38,713 nucleotides of DNA from contig CAUYUA010000213.1 of NCBI GenBank assembly GCA_963575675.1, positions 1 to 38,713 on the forward strand. The letters are read 5' to 3'. The notes under the pieces are model-generated. The model ran no database searches and was not told the origin of the DNA. It worked only from the letters and a program-made list of their open reading frames with translations. A program made the translations under genes and the position numbers. The stretch's first letter is position 1. Each line of letters begins with the position of its first letter. Origin of the DNA: CAUYUA01 sp963575675 (GTDB taxonomy: Bacteria; Pseudomonadota; Alphaproteobacteria; Azospirillales; Azospirillaceae). Positions 30,804 through 38,713 of this stretch are shown piece by piece.

Positions 30804-32855
30804 CTACAAAGCAAGAAAAGCCCTCCGTTGCTCCACAGCCTTATCGGCAAGACGTCCCGTCAGCTCCGACAATCGTTCAAAACTCCAAACATAGGTTCCC
30901 ACGCCAAGCGTCAAAGAACGCAATTCCACAATAAAATCACAAATCTCCGATTGCGGTAGCGTGGCGTTCACCACATCCCATTCCTTCCATCCCGGTCGCG
31001 CGTCAAACCCTAAAATCTGCCCTCGTCTTCCACTGACCAACCTTTGCGCTCTGGCGGTGAACTCGTTCGGAACCGCAATCGTCACAGCCAAAATCGGCTC
31101 CAGCAACACCGGGTCGCAATTGGGCATCGCCTCAACCATAGCCTGGCGCCCAACCGTCTTAAAGGCCATTTCAGAGCTATCCACGGCGTGATATTGGCCG
31201 CTCGACAAATTCACTCCGATATCGACCACAGGGAATCCTAAAGTCCCCTGCGGCAAGAATTCGCGAACGCCGACTTCAACCGCCGGAATAAATTGACGCG
31301 GCACAGAACCGCCAACCACGGTTTCCGTGAACTGAAATCCGGCCCCGCGCGGCAAAGGTTTTATTTCAATGTGAATGTCGGCGAATTGCCCGTGACCGCC
31401 GCTCTGACGTTTGAAGCGCGAATGATGAGCCGTAGACTTGCGAATGGTTTCTTTATAGGGCACCTGCGGCGATCGATGCTTCACCGGCAAATTATAACGA
31501 TTCCGCAACCGATCAAGGGCGATTTGTAGGTGAATGTCCCCCTGCCCCCAAAGAACCATATCTCCGGTGTCGTGGTTGTGCTCCAACGACAAAGAAGGGT
31601 CTTCTTCGATCAGCCTCTGCACCGCGCCCGAGAGCTTCACGTCGTCGTTGCGATTCTCGGCGGCGATCGCCAAACCGAACACAGGTTGCAACGGCTCGGG
31701 CCACAATGGGGAACGCGGCAAAGGGCGCTTGTCGCAAAGCATGTCTCCGGATGCGATCTTGTCCAGACGACCCAGCGCAACCACCTCGCCAGGCCCGACT
31801 TGAGCAAGCTTTTGCTGTTGGACGCCGACCATGCGATAGAGACCGCCGATGCGCTCGTCGCCGCGCTCTCCGACCAGTGTCGCGCCGTCGGCCAAAACGC
31901 CGCGCCACACGCGGACCAAAGCCAATTTTCCGGCGTGAGCGGCGTGGTGAATTTTAAATATCTGCGCGACTCCCCCGCTTTCCGCCGGAATATCGAGACG
32001 AAGCGCAGTCTGATCGACCTCCGGCGTTTCGTGACGCAACGCTTTCAACAGACGTCGAACTCCGCCGTCGTTTTCCGCCGAACCCAAAAACACCGGCGCG
32101 ATTAAATCCGAGGCCAAATCTTTGGTGAGCTGTCGGTAAACCTCTTCTTTATCCGGAGCGACGTCTTCGAGAAGCTGCTCCATCAATCCATCGTCGAAAT
32201 CAGCCAGAGCTTCCAGCAATTCCTGACGCGCGGATTGCTTACGCTCGCGCGCGGTGGCGGGAACCGCGATTAAATCCGACGGCGCGTGAGGGTTGTAATG
32301 ATAGGCGCGCTCGCTGACCAAATCGACGTAACCCGAAATCGAATTTTCTTCCCTAATCGGCGCTTGACGCAACACCAAGGGGCGCGACGAAACCGTTTGC
32401 AGCGCTTGTAAAACATCGCGCACGCGCGTTTCGCCCAAAATGTCCATCTTATTGATGAACACCATATGAGGAATCGCATTGTCGTCGAGGTATTTCAACA
32501 AAGGCCCCACTGTCGGAGCTTTATCGGGAATCGGCTCGACCACCACCACCGCAACGTCGGCGACCATCAAAGCGCATTGCGTCTCATAAGACAGCTCGAC
32601 CGACCCCGGGCAATCCAAGAATGTCCAGCGTTCGCCCAAGTGCTCCGTGCTTGCCGCGCTGACCTCCACGCTCATTTGCCGCGCCTTGGCTTCAGGCGCG
32701 CCGTCGCCGACCAGAGCGCCTTCACGCGCGCTCCCTTTGCGAGAAAGCGTTCCGGTTGCAAACAACAAGCTTTCCAATAAAGAAGTCTTCCCGCTGAGGT
32801 ATGGTCCGACCAAGGCGGCGCAGCGGGGTTGCGACGGATTATGGGAATGAGGCAT
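30804..32855 (-). CDS. Elongation factor G-like translational GTPase
   Basis: 683 residues with EF-G domain order: GTPase domain (P-loop GPYLSGKT at 17-24, DCPG at 81-84, NKMD at 135-138), domain II, and domains III-V (VPYKETI, RQSGGHGQFADIHIEI, FLPQGTLGFPVVDIGVNL). The switch I segment RGITI of true EF-G is replaced by RQMSVEV, and the family is annotated as EF-G-like, distinct from FusA. Its cellular role is not settled. It has GGGAG six bases before ATG 32855. It starts 61 bases after the MocA-like gene and probably forms one transcript with it. Confidence 0.88.
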   Translation of the reverse strand: MPHSHNPSQPRCAALVGPYLSGKTSLLESLLFATGTLSRKGSAREGALVGDGAPEAKARQMSVEVSAASTEHLGERWTFLDCPGSVELSYETQCALMVADVAVVVVEPIPDKAPTVGPLLKYLDDNAIPHMVFINKMDILGETRVRDVLQALQTVSSRPLVLRQAPIREENSISGYVDLVSERAYHYNPHAPSDLIAVPATARERKQSARQELLEALADFDDGLMEQLLEDVAPDKEEVYRQLTKDLASDLIAPVFLGSAENDGGVRRLLKALRHETPEVDQTALRLDIPAESGGVAQIFKIHHAAHAGKLALVRVWRGVLADGATLVGERGDERIGGLYRMVGVQQQKLAQVGPGEVVALGRLDKIASGDMLCDKRPLPRSPLWPEPLQPVFGLAIAAENRNDDVKLSGAVQRLIEEDPSLSLEHNHDTGDMVLWGQGDIHLQIALDRLRNRYNLPVKHRSPQVPYKETIRKSTAHHSRFKRQSGGHGQFADIHIEIKPLPRGAGFQFTETVVGGSVPRQFIPAVEVGVREFLPQGTLGFPVVDIGVNLSSGQYHAVDSSEMAFKTVGRQAMVEAMPNCDPVLLEPILAVTIAVPNEFTARAQRLVSGRRGQILGFDARPGWKEWDVVNATLPQSEICDFIVELRSLTLGVGTYVWSFERLSELTGRLADKAVEQRRAFLAL

Positions 32856-32916
32856 GAGCGACTCCCGACGATGAGTCCCGATGGTCTCCGGTCAACCTTA
32901 CGCGGCGTTGCGGTTC

Positions 32917-33585
32917 TTACCGGGACTGTTCTTGTCTTGGGTCATGGTTCTCCTTCACGACGTCCGTGTCGACAAAAATTTTGTCGGAGAAGGTCGCATG
33001 TTGTTGAAAATCGTCGAGAGAATCAAAATCCGTGACGACTCCGGAATCCTCGATCGGCGCAAGTCGAAGAGATCCGAGATGCCTATTGATCAAATCGCGA
33101 CCGCCGCGATCTCCGGTCAGGGCGGTCAAGGCCGGAAAGAAGCGTCGATCCCATAGAACCGGATGTCCACGACGTCCGCGATAGACCGGAGCGACGATAT
33201 GCGCTTCGGGATGTGTTTGGTAAAGAGAGATAAGACGCATAATAGTTTTGGAAGATATCAACGGCATATCGCCAAGACCGATCAGAACGGCGGGAGCTTC
33301 GGCGGGTAGAGCGGCAAGTCCGACGCGAATCGATCCGGAGAGACCTTCTTCGGGAAAAGGGTTGATGGCGAAGGAGACGGGGCGACCATCGAGAGCGTCA
33401 CGGATATTGTCGGCGTTTTTACCGACAACGACGACGAGAGGACGAGCGACGGTTGCAAGAAAGCGATCCACAACAGCCGCAAGCATGGGAACGCGGGAAT
33501 CAAAGGAGACAGGATGAAGCAATTTATTCATTGGCGCGGTGCGGCGAGACATGCCCGCAGCAAGAATCAAGGCCGCCGGAATCAT
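32917..33585 (-). CDS. MocA-like nucleotidyltransferase (molybdenum cofactor cytidylyl- or guanylyltransferase type)
   Basis: 222 residues of the NTP-transferase MobA/MocA fold. LILAAGMSRR at 7-15 with Lys21 in NKLL is the nucleotide-binding start, GLGDMP at 103-108 holds the metal aspartate, and RGRRGHPVLWDRRFF is the conserved MocA segment. This points to addition of CMP or GMP to molybdopterin for molybdenum enzymes, but related proteins act on other sugars or nucleotides. ATG 33585 is taken because the longer open frame upstream is entirely made of repeat DNA (A11 and B3). Downstream on the same strand is the EF-G-like gene. Confidence 0.82.
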   Translation of the reverse strand: MIPAALILAAGMSRRTAPMNKLLHPVSFDSRVPMLAAVVDRFLATVARPLVVVVGKNADNIRDALDGRPVSFAINPFPEEGLSGSIRVGLAALPAEAPAVLIGLGDMPLISSKTIMRLISLYQTHPEAHIVAPVYRGRRGHPVLWDRRFFPALTALTGDRGGRDLINRHLGSLRLAPIEDSGVVTDFDSLDDFQQHATFSDKIFVDTDVVKENHDPRQEQSR

Positions 33586-33594
33586 TTCAGAGCC

Positions 33595-33661
33595 TATCGC
33601 TTCGCGAATAAGAGAAGAGCTTTCGTTCCTGGCCCGAACGACCGGGAACACAGGCCCTGGA
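33595..33661. repeat. Family A copy A11, right arm joined to B3
   Basis: ATCGCTTCGCGAATAAG-like sequence to GGGAACACAGGCCCTGG, after which B3 begins at once. Lies 10 bases upstream of the MocA-like start. This is the only A copy placed at the 5' side of a gene. Confidence 0.75.
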
Positions 33662-33845
33662 TATGCTCTGTCCAATTGAGAACCCGAAAAAAACTCCGAA
33701 AGAATCGGGGCTCCGCCCTCGACCCGCCAAAGGCCGGGAGGCCTTTGGAAACCATGACTTGGAGTTTGTGACGACCGGAAGAGAGTGGGCCGTTTCAATT
33801 CGGGAAAGCCGCATGATTCTCGGGTTCTCAACCGAACAGAGTATA
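33662..33845 (-). repeat. Family B copy B3
   Basis: 184 bp. Ends TATGCTCTGTCCAATTGAGA and the complement of TATACTCTGTTCGGTTGAGA. The internal perfect 9-bp palindrome CCAAAGGCC-GGGA-GGCCTTTGG is present. Orientation opposite to the copies at 18459 and 37384. It directly abuts A11. Confidence 0.88.
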
Positions 33846-34018
33846 CGTCTAATTTTTTCCATTTTTTTCATACACACTCCCTTCCTCTCAATCGAAGCTG
33901 TTGCCTTCCTTGCATCAGGGTTTTACTTCTGAAGCCGTTCAGACGCCGATCGTTCCTACGCCCCAATTCTTTACGAGTAAAGGCGCAAGGATGTTCTCGC
34001 TCACAAGGAGAGAGACGC

Positions 34019-35044
34019 ATGACGACGGAGAAAGGTTCTACCGTGCGACGTGCGACATTATTTTCAGCCTTTGTCCTATGTTTCGTTCTGGCGTCGTCGG
34101 ATATGCTGAAGACGGCCCAAAGCCAAGAGATTCGTTTCTTTCGAATCGGAGCGGGCCCAACCGGAAGTTCGGATTTCGTTGTCGGCAGCCAAATCGCCAA
34201 CGTCATCAGCAATCCTCCCGGCTCGCCTCCATGCGAACGCGGTGGAAGCTGCGGGGTTCCGGGAATGATCGCCGTCACTCAAGCCACGGCGGGCGCAATC
34301 GAAAACATCGAGCTTCTGCGCAGCGGCGGCGTAGAGGCGGCTTTGATGCAAGCAAACGTTGCGCGATGGGCGTTTGAAGGCTCCGGACCGTTTTCCGGAC
34401 ATCCTCCGTTTCGAGACTTACGCGCAATCGCCGGCCTCTATACACAAACGCTTCACCTGGTGACGCGCGCCGACAGTCCGATAAAAACTCCAGCGGATCT
34501 CCGCGGACGAACTGCGGCGATCGGCGAGTCCGGATCGGGAACTTTGGCGATTGCGCGGCTGGTGTTCGAAGCCTACGGGCTTTCCGATAAAACAATGCGG
34601 CCAATGTATTTGCGACCAGGCCCCGCCGTAGACGCTTTAATCGATGGCGGCGTCGACGCCGTGTTCATCGTTAATGGAACCCCTATCCCTGCGATCTCCG
34701 AGCTGGCCGATAAGACGCCAATTCGTTTGATTCCCTTTAATGACGCCGTCGCACAGCGTTTGTTGCGCCCTCCCCTTGCCTTGACGCCCACGACGATCGC
34801 CAAAGACGTGTACAACGGCGCGTCGACCTCAACGCCAACTCTAGGCGTCACAGCGCTGTTGGCGGTGCGCGCTGATTTTGACTCCTCTGTTGTTCATGAT
34901 TTGGTTCGAGGCCTTTGGCACGAGAACAGCCGTCGGCTTTTATATGAAACACGCGAGGCCACCACGAAGAATTTAACTATCCCTCTGCATTCCGGCGCAG
35001 AGCAATACTATCGGGAAGCCGAATCAGAGCATAGTTTTCCATAA
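34019..35044 (+). CDS. TAXI family TRAP transporter substrate-binding protein
   Basis: 341 residues from ATG 34019, with AAGGAG eight bases upstream; the upstream open frame (33785-34018) runs through a B repeat. Signal peptide at about 1-30 (RRATLFSAFVLCFVLASSDM, cleavage near TAQSQ). The mature part begins EIRFFRIGAGPTGSSDFVVG, the TAXI-type start (I-G-T-G-x2-G-x-Y/F). VTQATAGAIENIELLRSGGVEAALMQANVA and DLRAIAGLYTQTLHLVTRADSPIKTPADLRGR are typical. TAXI proteins bind small organic acids for TRAP permeases. No dctM/dctQ permease gene is in the window, so its partner is elsewhere. Confidence 0.88.
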   Translation: MTTEKGSTVRRATLFSAFVLCFVLASSDMLKTAQSQEIRFFRIGAGPTGSSDFVVGSQIANVISNPPGSPPCERGGSCGVPGMIAVTQATAGAIENIELLRSGGVEAALMQANVARWAFEGSGPFSGHPPFRDLRAIAGLYTQTLHLVTRADSPIKTPADLRGRTAAIGESGSGTLAIARLVFEAYGLSDKTMRPMYLRPGPAVDALIDGGVDAVFIVNGTPIPAISELADKTPIRLIPFNDAVAQRLLRPPLALTPTTIAKDVYNGASTSTPTLGVTALLAVRADFDSSVVHDLVRGLWHENSRRLLYETREATTKNLTIPLHSGAEQYYREAESEHSFP

Positions 35045-35372
35045 AAAAAACATCGCAACATCTGCGTTTCTTAGAGTTCCACTGGTCTCAAATGCACGAA
35101 AAGGAAATCTCAAGAGAAAGCCTTTTTTATCGATGCTTCGATACGAACCGCGATAAATTTAGAAAACGGCGCCCCCCTAATCAATGGTCATTTCATTTTG
35201 CCTTGATTGCATTTTATAATAATTTTAATCAAGATAAACCTCTTTTCGAGAACATCGTATCGTGGTATTTGTTTTGTTAAACGAACAAATAGCCGAAGCT
35301 CGCCATGACTACATATTCCAGTTATGCGCCAGCTCGGGCGTCGAGACGACCAGATTGGCGAAAGGCTGCTCC
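35045..35372. other. AT-rich promoter region upstream of globin-coupled transducer
   Basis: No convincing gene; a frame at 35092-35280 has a Phe/Asn-rich product without a ribosome-binding site. The region is markedly AT-rich and includes the palindrome listed separately. Several possible in-frame starts upstream of 35373 exist but lack ribosome-binding sites. Confidence 0.4.
35202..35233 (+). promoter_or_regulatory. Inverted repeat overlapping a -10 hexamer
   Basis: CTTGATT (35202-35208) and AATCAAG (35227-35233) flank a perfect TATAAT (35215-35220). The half sites resemble FNR/CRP-type half-sites (TTGAT/ATCAA), but the spacing of 18 is too wide for FNR (4). It may be an operator of another repressor, or a coincidence in AT-rich DNA. 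Confidence 0.35.
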
Positions 35373-36761
35373 ATGGCAAATTATGATCAAGGTCAAAATA
35401 TCATAACTAGAATTAAATTCTTGAAAATTGATGATCAGACAAAGCGAGAACTGCAAGATTTTCGTCAGATATTGGCGCCGAAAATCGATGAGCTTCTAAC
35501 CTCTTTCTACAGCCATCTTCGCTCCGAAGCTCAAATCGCTCACCTGTTGAGCAATCCAAGCGTTATCGAGCGAGCGCGTAGAGTCCAACGGCAACACTGG
35601 TTAGAAAAGGTTTTCAATGGAACCTTTGACGACGGCTATATGCAGCAGGTTGTGAAAATCGGCGAAGTTCATCAAAAGATTGGGTTGGAGCCCTCTTGGT
35701 ACACCGGCGCGTACTGTTTTATCTTGAACAAGCTCATCGATATCGCCGCAGCCGCCTATCGTCGCAAACCGGAAAAACTTGCCGCCGTTTTGCAGGCGCT
35801 TAATAAGGCCGTATTTCTCGATATGGACATCGCCACGTCCGTCTACGCCAACCTCAACACTCAGGCGCTGGTCGCGCGCGAGCTGGGCGAAACCGCGAAC
35901 AAATTCGAACACGAAGTCAAAAGCGTCGTTCACACCGTCGCATCCGCTTCATCACAGCTTTACGGCTCAGCCCAAGTGATGACCAGAACAGCGGATGAAA
36001 CGAGCCAACTCTCCACCACCGTCGCCGCCGCCGCTGAAGAAGCCACCGTCAACATTCAGACGGTCGCCGCCGCCGCCGAGGAATTATCTTCCTCGATTGG
36101 CGAGATCAGCCGACAGGTCGCTCAATCCGCTCAGATCGCCAACGGCGCCATGGCCGAGGCCAACAGCACCAACGTCAAAGTGCAGGGCTTGGCCGACGCC
36201 GCCAGCAAAATCGGCCAGGTGGTGAAGCTGATTCACGACATCGCCAGTCAAACCAATTTGTTGGCGCTCAACGCCACGATTGAGGCCGCGCGCGCCGGTG
36301 AAGCCGGACGAGGTTTCGCCGTGGTCGCCAACGAAGTCAAAAGCCTGGCCAATCAAACCGCCAAAGCGACCGAAGAAATCGACGCGCAGATCACCGCCGT
36401 GCAAGGAGCAACGCGCGAAGCCGTCGGCGCGATTAAAGGCATTTCCAGCACGATTTCTCAAATCAATGAAATTGCTTCGGCCATTGCTTCCGCCGTGGAC
36501 GCTCAAGGGCAAGCAACCAACGAAATCGCCCGCAATGTTCAACAGGCTTCGATCGGAACGCGCGAGGTCAGTCGCACCATCACCAGCGTCAATCAATCCG
36601 CCACCGAAACCGAACACGAAGCTCAGAGCATGAAGCAAGCGATCGGTGAGCTTAATCGGCAATCGGAGAATCTCAATCGCGAGGTGGATGGGTTCTTAAA
36701 CCGAATTCGCGGTCACTCTAACAGTCCCAAAAGCAGCTCCGGCGGCGGCAGAAAGTGGTGA
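35373..36761 (+). CDS. Soluble globin-coupled methyl-accepting chemotaxis protein (HemAT-like)
   Basis: 462 residues from ATG 35373 (AAAGG seven bases upstream). The protoglobin domain is at about 1-165, with proximal heme ligand His100 in VHQKIGLEPSWYTGAYCF. The signalling domain follows with the hairpin-tip motif DIASQTNLLALNATIEAARAGEAGRGFAVVANEV, flanked by long coiled-coil heptads. No membrane segment is seen, so it is a cytoplasmic oxygen (or other diatomic gas) sensor that feeds into CheA/CheW. A C-terminal CheR-binding pentapeptide is absent; the end is KSSSGGGRKW. recX begins six bases after its stop. Its likely promoter region is AT-rich and carries an inverted repeat. Confidence 0.94.
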   Translation: MANYDQGQNIITRIKFLKIDDQTKRELQDFRQILAPKIDELLTSFYSHLRSEAQIAHLLSNPSVIERARRVQRQHWLEKVFNGTFDDGYMQQVVKIGEVHQKIGLEPSWYTGAYCFILNKLIDIAAAAYRRKPEKLAAVLQALNKAVFLDMDIATSVYANLNTQALVARELGETANKFEHEVKSVVHTVASASSQLYGSAQVMTRTADETSQLSTTVAAAAEEATVNIQTVAAAAEELSSSIGEISRQVAQSAQIANGAMAEANSTNVKVQGLADAASKIGQVVKLIHDIASQTNLLALNATIEAARAGEAGRGFAVVANEVKSLANQTAKATEEIDAQITAVQGATREAVGAIKGISSTISQINEIASAIASAVDAQGQATNEIARNVQQASIGTREVSRTITSVNQSATETEHEAQSMKQAIGELNRQSENLNREVDGFLNRIRGHSNSPKSSSGGGRKW

Positions 36762-36767
36762 CGACCC

Positions 36768-37367
36768 GTGGCGGCTGATGAAGCATCCTTCGGTTCGCGG
36801 TCTCGTGAGCCTCGATTGCCCAAACCCGTCACAGAACAGTCTTTAGAAGACGCGGCGGTGGCGTATTTAGAGCGCTACGCCGCGTCTGAAACAGGCGTTC
36901 GGCGCGTGCTTATGGCGCGTGTCGATCGCTCGTTCAGACTCCACGGGACGAATCGCGATCAGGGCCGATTGTGGGTGGAGGCTCTGATCGAGCGGTTTCG
37001 CCGGCTGGGCTTCCTGAATGACGCAGCCTATGCGCGGACCAAAGCGTTGAGCTTACGGCGACGCGGAGCATCGACGCGAGCGATTCGAGATCGATTGGCG
37101 GCGCAGGGAATCGCGCCGGATTTGACGCAAGCGGCGTTGATCGAAGCTGCCCAAGAGATTTTAGACGTTTCGGAAAACGAAGAGCGACTTCCCGATGAGG
37201 CCGATGAAGCAGCGGCCAAAGCGTTTGCTCGACGACGACGATTGGGGCCGTTTCGAGCGCCGCAAGAGCGCGCAGAACGACGAATGAAAGATATCGCCGC
37301 GTTGGGGCGAGCAGGATTCTCTTATGAAACAGCGCGCCGCGTCATCGACGCAAACCTCGAAGAGTAA
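36768..37367 (+). CDS. recX: Regulatory protein RecX
   Basis: Modulates RecA filaments, usually inhibiting them. 199 residues from GTG 36768. The RecX pattern of three-helix repeats is visible: LERYAASETGVRRVLMARVDR, IERFRRLGFLNDAAYARTKALSLRRRGASTRAIRDRLAAQGI, and FARRRRLGPFRAPQERAERRMKDIAALGRAGFSYETARRVI. The position is unusual: only six bases after a chemotaxis transducer, so it is probably co-transcribed with it and perhaps translationally coupled, rather than next to recA. It is followed by a B repeat. Confidence 0.9.
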   Translation: MAADEASFGSRSREPRLPKPVTEQSLEDAAVAYLERYAASETGVRRVLMARVDRSFRLHGTNRDQGRLWVEALIERFRRLGFLNDAAYARTKALSLRRRGASTRAIRDRLAAQGIAPDLTQAALIEAAQEILDVSENEERLPDEADEAAAKAFARRRRLGPFRAPQERAERRMKDIAALGRAGFSYETARRVIDANLEE

Positions 37368-37383
37368 AAAGAATCGATAAGTG

Positions 37384-37567
37384 TATACTCTGTTCGGTTG
37401 AGAACCCTTGAATCATGCGGCCTTCCCGAATTAAAACGGCCCACTCTCTTCCGGTCGTCACAAACTCCAAGTCATGGTTTCCAAAGGCCTCCCGGCCTTT
37501 GGCGGGTCGAGGGCGGAGCCCCGATTCTTTCGGAGTTTTTTTCGGGTTCACAATTGAACAGAGTATA
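37384..37567 (+). repeat. Family B copy B4
   Basis: 184 bp with the best ends: TATACTCTGTTCGGTTGAGA pairs with the right end ATTGAACAGAGTATA over about 24 positions with three mismatches. Internal palindrome CCAAAGGCC/GGCCTTTGG. CCGATTCTTTCGG followed by a T run lies near the right end and may terminate recX transcription. Confidence 0.92.
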
Positions 37568-37647
37568 GAAAAACAAATCACGCCATAAATCCGGCAAAGT
37601 CGGCAAGCCAACGTCCAAAGAAGGACAACAACGCCAACCACATCATC

Positions 37648-37685
37648 CTATAGTCATGACGTCCACCTATAGTCATGACGTCCAC
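37648..37685. repeat. Perfect 19-bp tandem duplication
   Basis: CTATAGTCATGACGTCCAC occurs twice head to tail, 64 bases before the xerC start. Confidence 0.92.
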
Positions 37686-37749
37686 ATATCATCGGCGCCC
37701 GGCCACAATTTGTTTTTGTCCGGGCCGCACGGTCGCTTGAGAGAGTCAT

Positions 37750-38713
37750 ATGGAAGAGATCAGCGCTGGATTCTCGGTTGCTCCCGATTTGGCCGAAGCT
37801 CTGGCTGCATGGCGACGCTGGCTCGAAGTTGAACGGCAAGTCTCTCACCACACCCTCGACGCCTACACCACAGACGTTCGCATCTTTTTCCTCTTTTTTA
37901 CCGAATATCACGGCCGCCCTCCCGCGCTGGTCGACCTTGGCGCCGCAAATCTCGCCGACTTCCGCGCTTGGCTCTCCGACCGCGCAAGAGAGGGGTTGGC
38001 AGCATCCAGTCGAGCGCGAGCGCTCGCCGCCGTCCGTAACCTGTTCAGTTGGCTTGATCGCGACGGGCGGCTCCATAATCCCGTCGTTGGAATGGTGCGG
38101 AGTCCAAAAATCCCACAGACTCTTCCTCGCCCATTGACTCAAAACGACGCCACAGACCTCCTTGACCACGCCGAGACGCAACCCGACGAGCTTTGGATTG
38201 GTTTGCGGGATCGCGCTTTGTTTACGCTGCTCTATGGCTGCGGTTTGCGCATCGATGAGGCGTTGCAGCTCAATTGCGGCGACACTCTGGGCGCCGACCG
38301 AAAAACTCCGGCGGAGTTAGTGACCATTACCGGAAAAGGACGCAAACAACGACGCATTCCCGTGTTGCCTATAGTCCGAATTGCGTTGTTGAACTATTTA
38401 GCGGCGCGTCCTTGGCCGACTTCGGATGAGTCGCCGTTGTTTGTGGGCGTGCGCGGAGGTCGTCTCAACCCTGGCGTCGCGCAACGACAAATGCGCCTCG
38501 TGCGGTTTTCCATGGGATTACCCGACACGGCGACGCCTCACGCCTTGCGTCACAGCTTCGCCAGTCATATTCTGGCGGACGGAGGAGATTTGCGAGCGAT
38601 CCAAGATTTGTTGGGACACGCCTCCCTCTCGACCACACAGCGCTACACCGATATTGAATCCGAACGCATGTTGGAAGTCTATCGTCAGTCTCATCCCCGC
38701 GCGCGCGCGGACT
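37750..38713 (+). CDS. xerC: Tyrosine recombinase XerC (3' end beyond window)
   Basis: Resolves chromosome dimers at dif with XerD. 321 codons are visible and the frame is open at the window edge, so the gene is cut near its end. The N-terminal SAM-like domain (LAAWRRWLEVERQVSHHTLDAY) and the catalytic domain are present. Catalytic residues: Arg167 (CGLRIDEAL), Lys196 (GKGRKQRRIP), His264 and Arg267 (HALRHSFASH), His290 (LLGHASL) and nucleophile Tyr299 (RYTDIE). XerC rather than XerD is suggested by the absence of an adjacent dsbC/recJ and by general similarity only. The start ATG 37750 begins MEEISAG and follows a 19-bp tandem duplication. Confidence 0.9.
   Translation, partial: MEEISAGFSVAPDLAEALAAWRRWLEVERQVSHHTLDAYTTDVRIFFLFFTEYHGRPPALVDLGAANLADFRAWLSDRAREGLAASSRARALAAVRNLFSWLDRDGRLHNPVVGMVRSPKIPQTLPRPLTQNDATDLLDHAETQPDELWIGLRDRALFTLLYGCGLRIDEALQLNCGDTLGADRKTPAELVTITGKGRKQRRIPVLPIVRIALLNYLAARPWPTSDESPLFVGVRGGRLNPGVAQRQMRLVRFSMGLPDTATPHALRHSFASHILADGGDLRAIQDLLGHASLSTTQRYTDIESERMLEVYRQSHPRARAD

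Noticed and set aside
33586..33831. N-terminal extension of the MocA-like protein
   Set aside because: The extra 82 residues are encoded by the A11 and B3 repeats and precede the conserved start.
33785..34018. N-terminal extension of the TAXI protein
   Set aside because: It covers B3 and lacks a signal peptide; AAGGAG and a signal peptide support ATG 34019.
35202..35233. FNR-type operator
   Set aside because: Half-sites fit but the 18-base spacing does not; kept only as a generic inverted repeat.
1..38713. CRISPR array
   Set aside because: The tandem repeats found have no spacers, and the A/B repeats are kilobases apart, so no array is present.

Overview
The window reads as chromosomal DNA of an alphaproteobacterium, most plausibly of the Rhodospirillales or a neighbouring order. 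The basis is gene content and order: rluD followed by rpoH, a short second-type gltX next to cysS, hemC-hemD, an Atm1-type ABC exporter, a short KDDH-type RuBisCO-like protein, and a UbiD. No rRNA or tRNA gene, CRISPR array, prophage or complete insertion sequence was seen. Species cannot be named from the sequence alone.

Layout. 1-960: an AT-rich pair of small unknown genes. 1009-4973: a 25-codon candidate ORF, gpmI, prfA and a proline iminopeptidase. 5121-8795: an exported unknown protein, a small membrane protein (minus strand), an RluD-type pseudouridine synthase and rpoH. 8912-14136: a RuBisCO-like protein (minus strand), a small membrane protein, a class I/II aminotransferase, hemC and hemD. 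14263-18433: an Rpn/PD-(D/E)XK family gene, gltX and cysS. 18876-22171: a DUF1015 gene, then three tandem paralogous exported membrane proteins on the minus strand. 22172-28714: a 1161-residue flavoprotein that looks like a fusion of the two NfnAB subunits, an unrecognised gene (minus strand) and the ABC exporter. 28920-33585 (all minus strand): ubiD, an EF-G-like GTPase and a MocA-like nucleotidyltransferase. 34019-38713: a TAXI-type binding protein, a soluble globin-coupled chemotaxis transducer, recX and the 5' part of xerC.

The main non-coding content is two interspersed repeat families. Family A (11 copies or part-copies) carries the core CCAGGGACTGTGTTCCTGG, usually at both ends of a long inverted repeat. 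It lies almost always just downstream of genes and is often followed by a T-rich run, so many copies should work as terminators, in several cases for both convergent neighbours. Family B (4 copies of about 184 bp plus one fragment) has inverted ends of about 24 bp beginning TATACTCTGTTC and an internal 9-bp hairpin, like a MITE. One B copy sits inside the loop of an A copy and two others directly adjoin A arms. Short tandem duplications of 15-19 bp also recur between genes, at gene ends or starts.

Most genes are housekeeping functions. The least explained parts are the three-paralog membrane protein cluster with an invariant C-x39-C spacing, the Nfn-like fusion, the RuBisCO-like protein near a methionine-type aminotransferase, and the A/B repeats.
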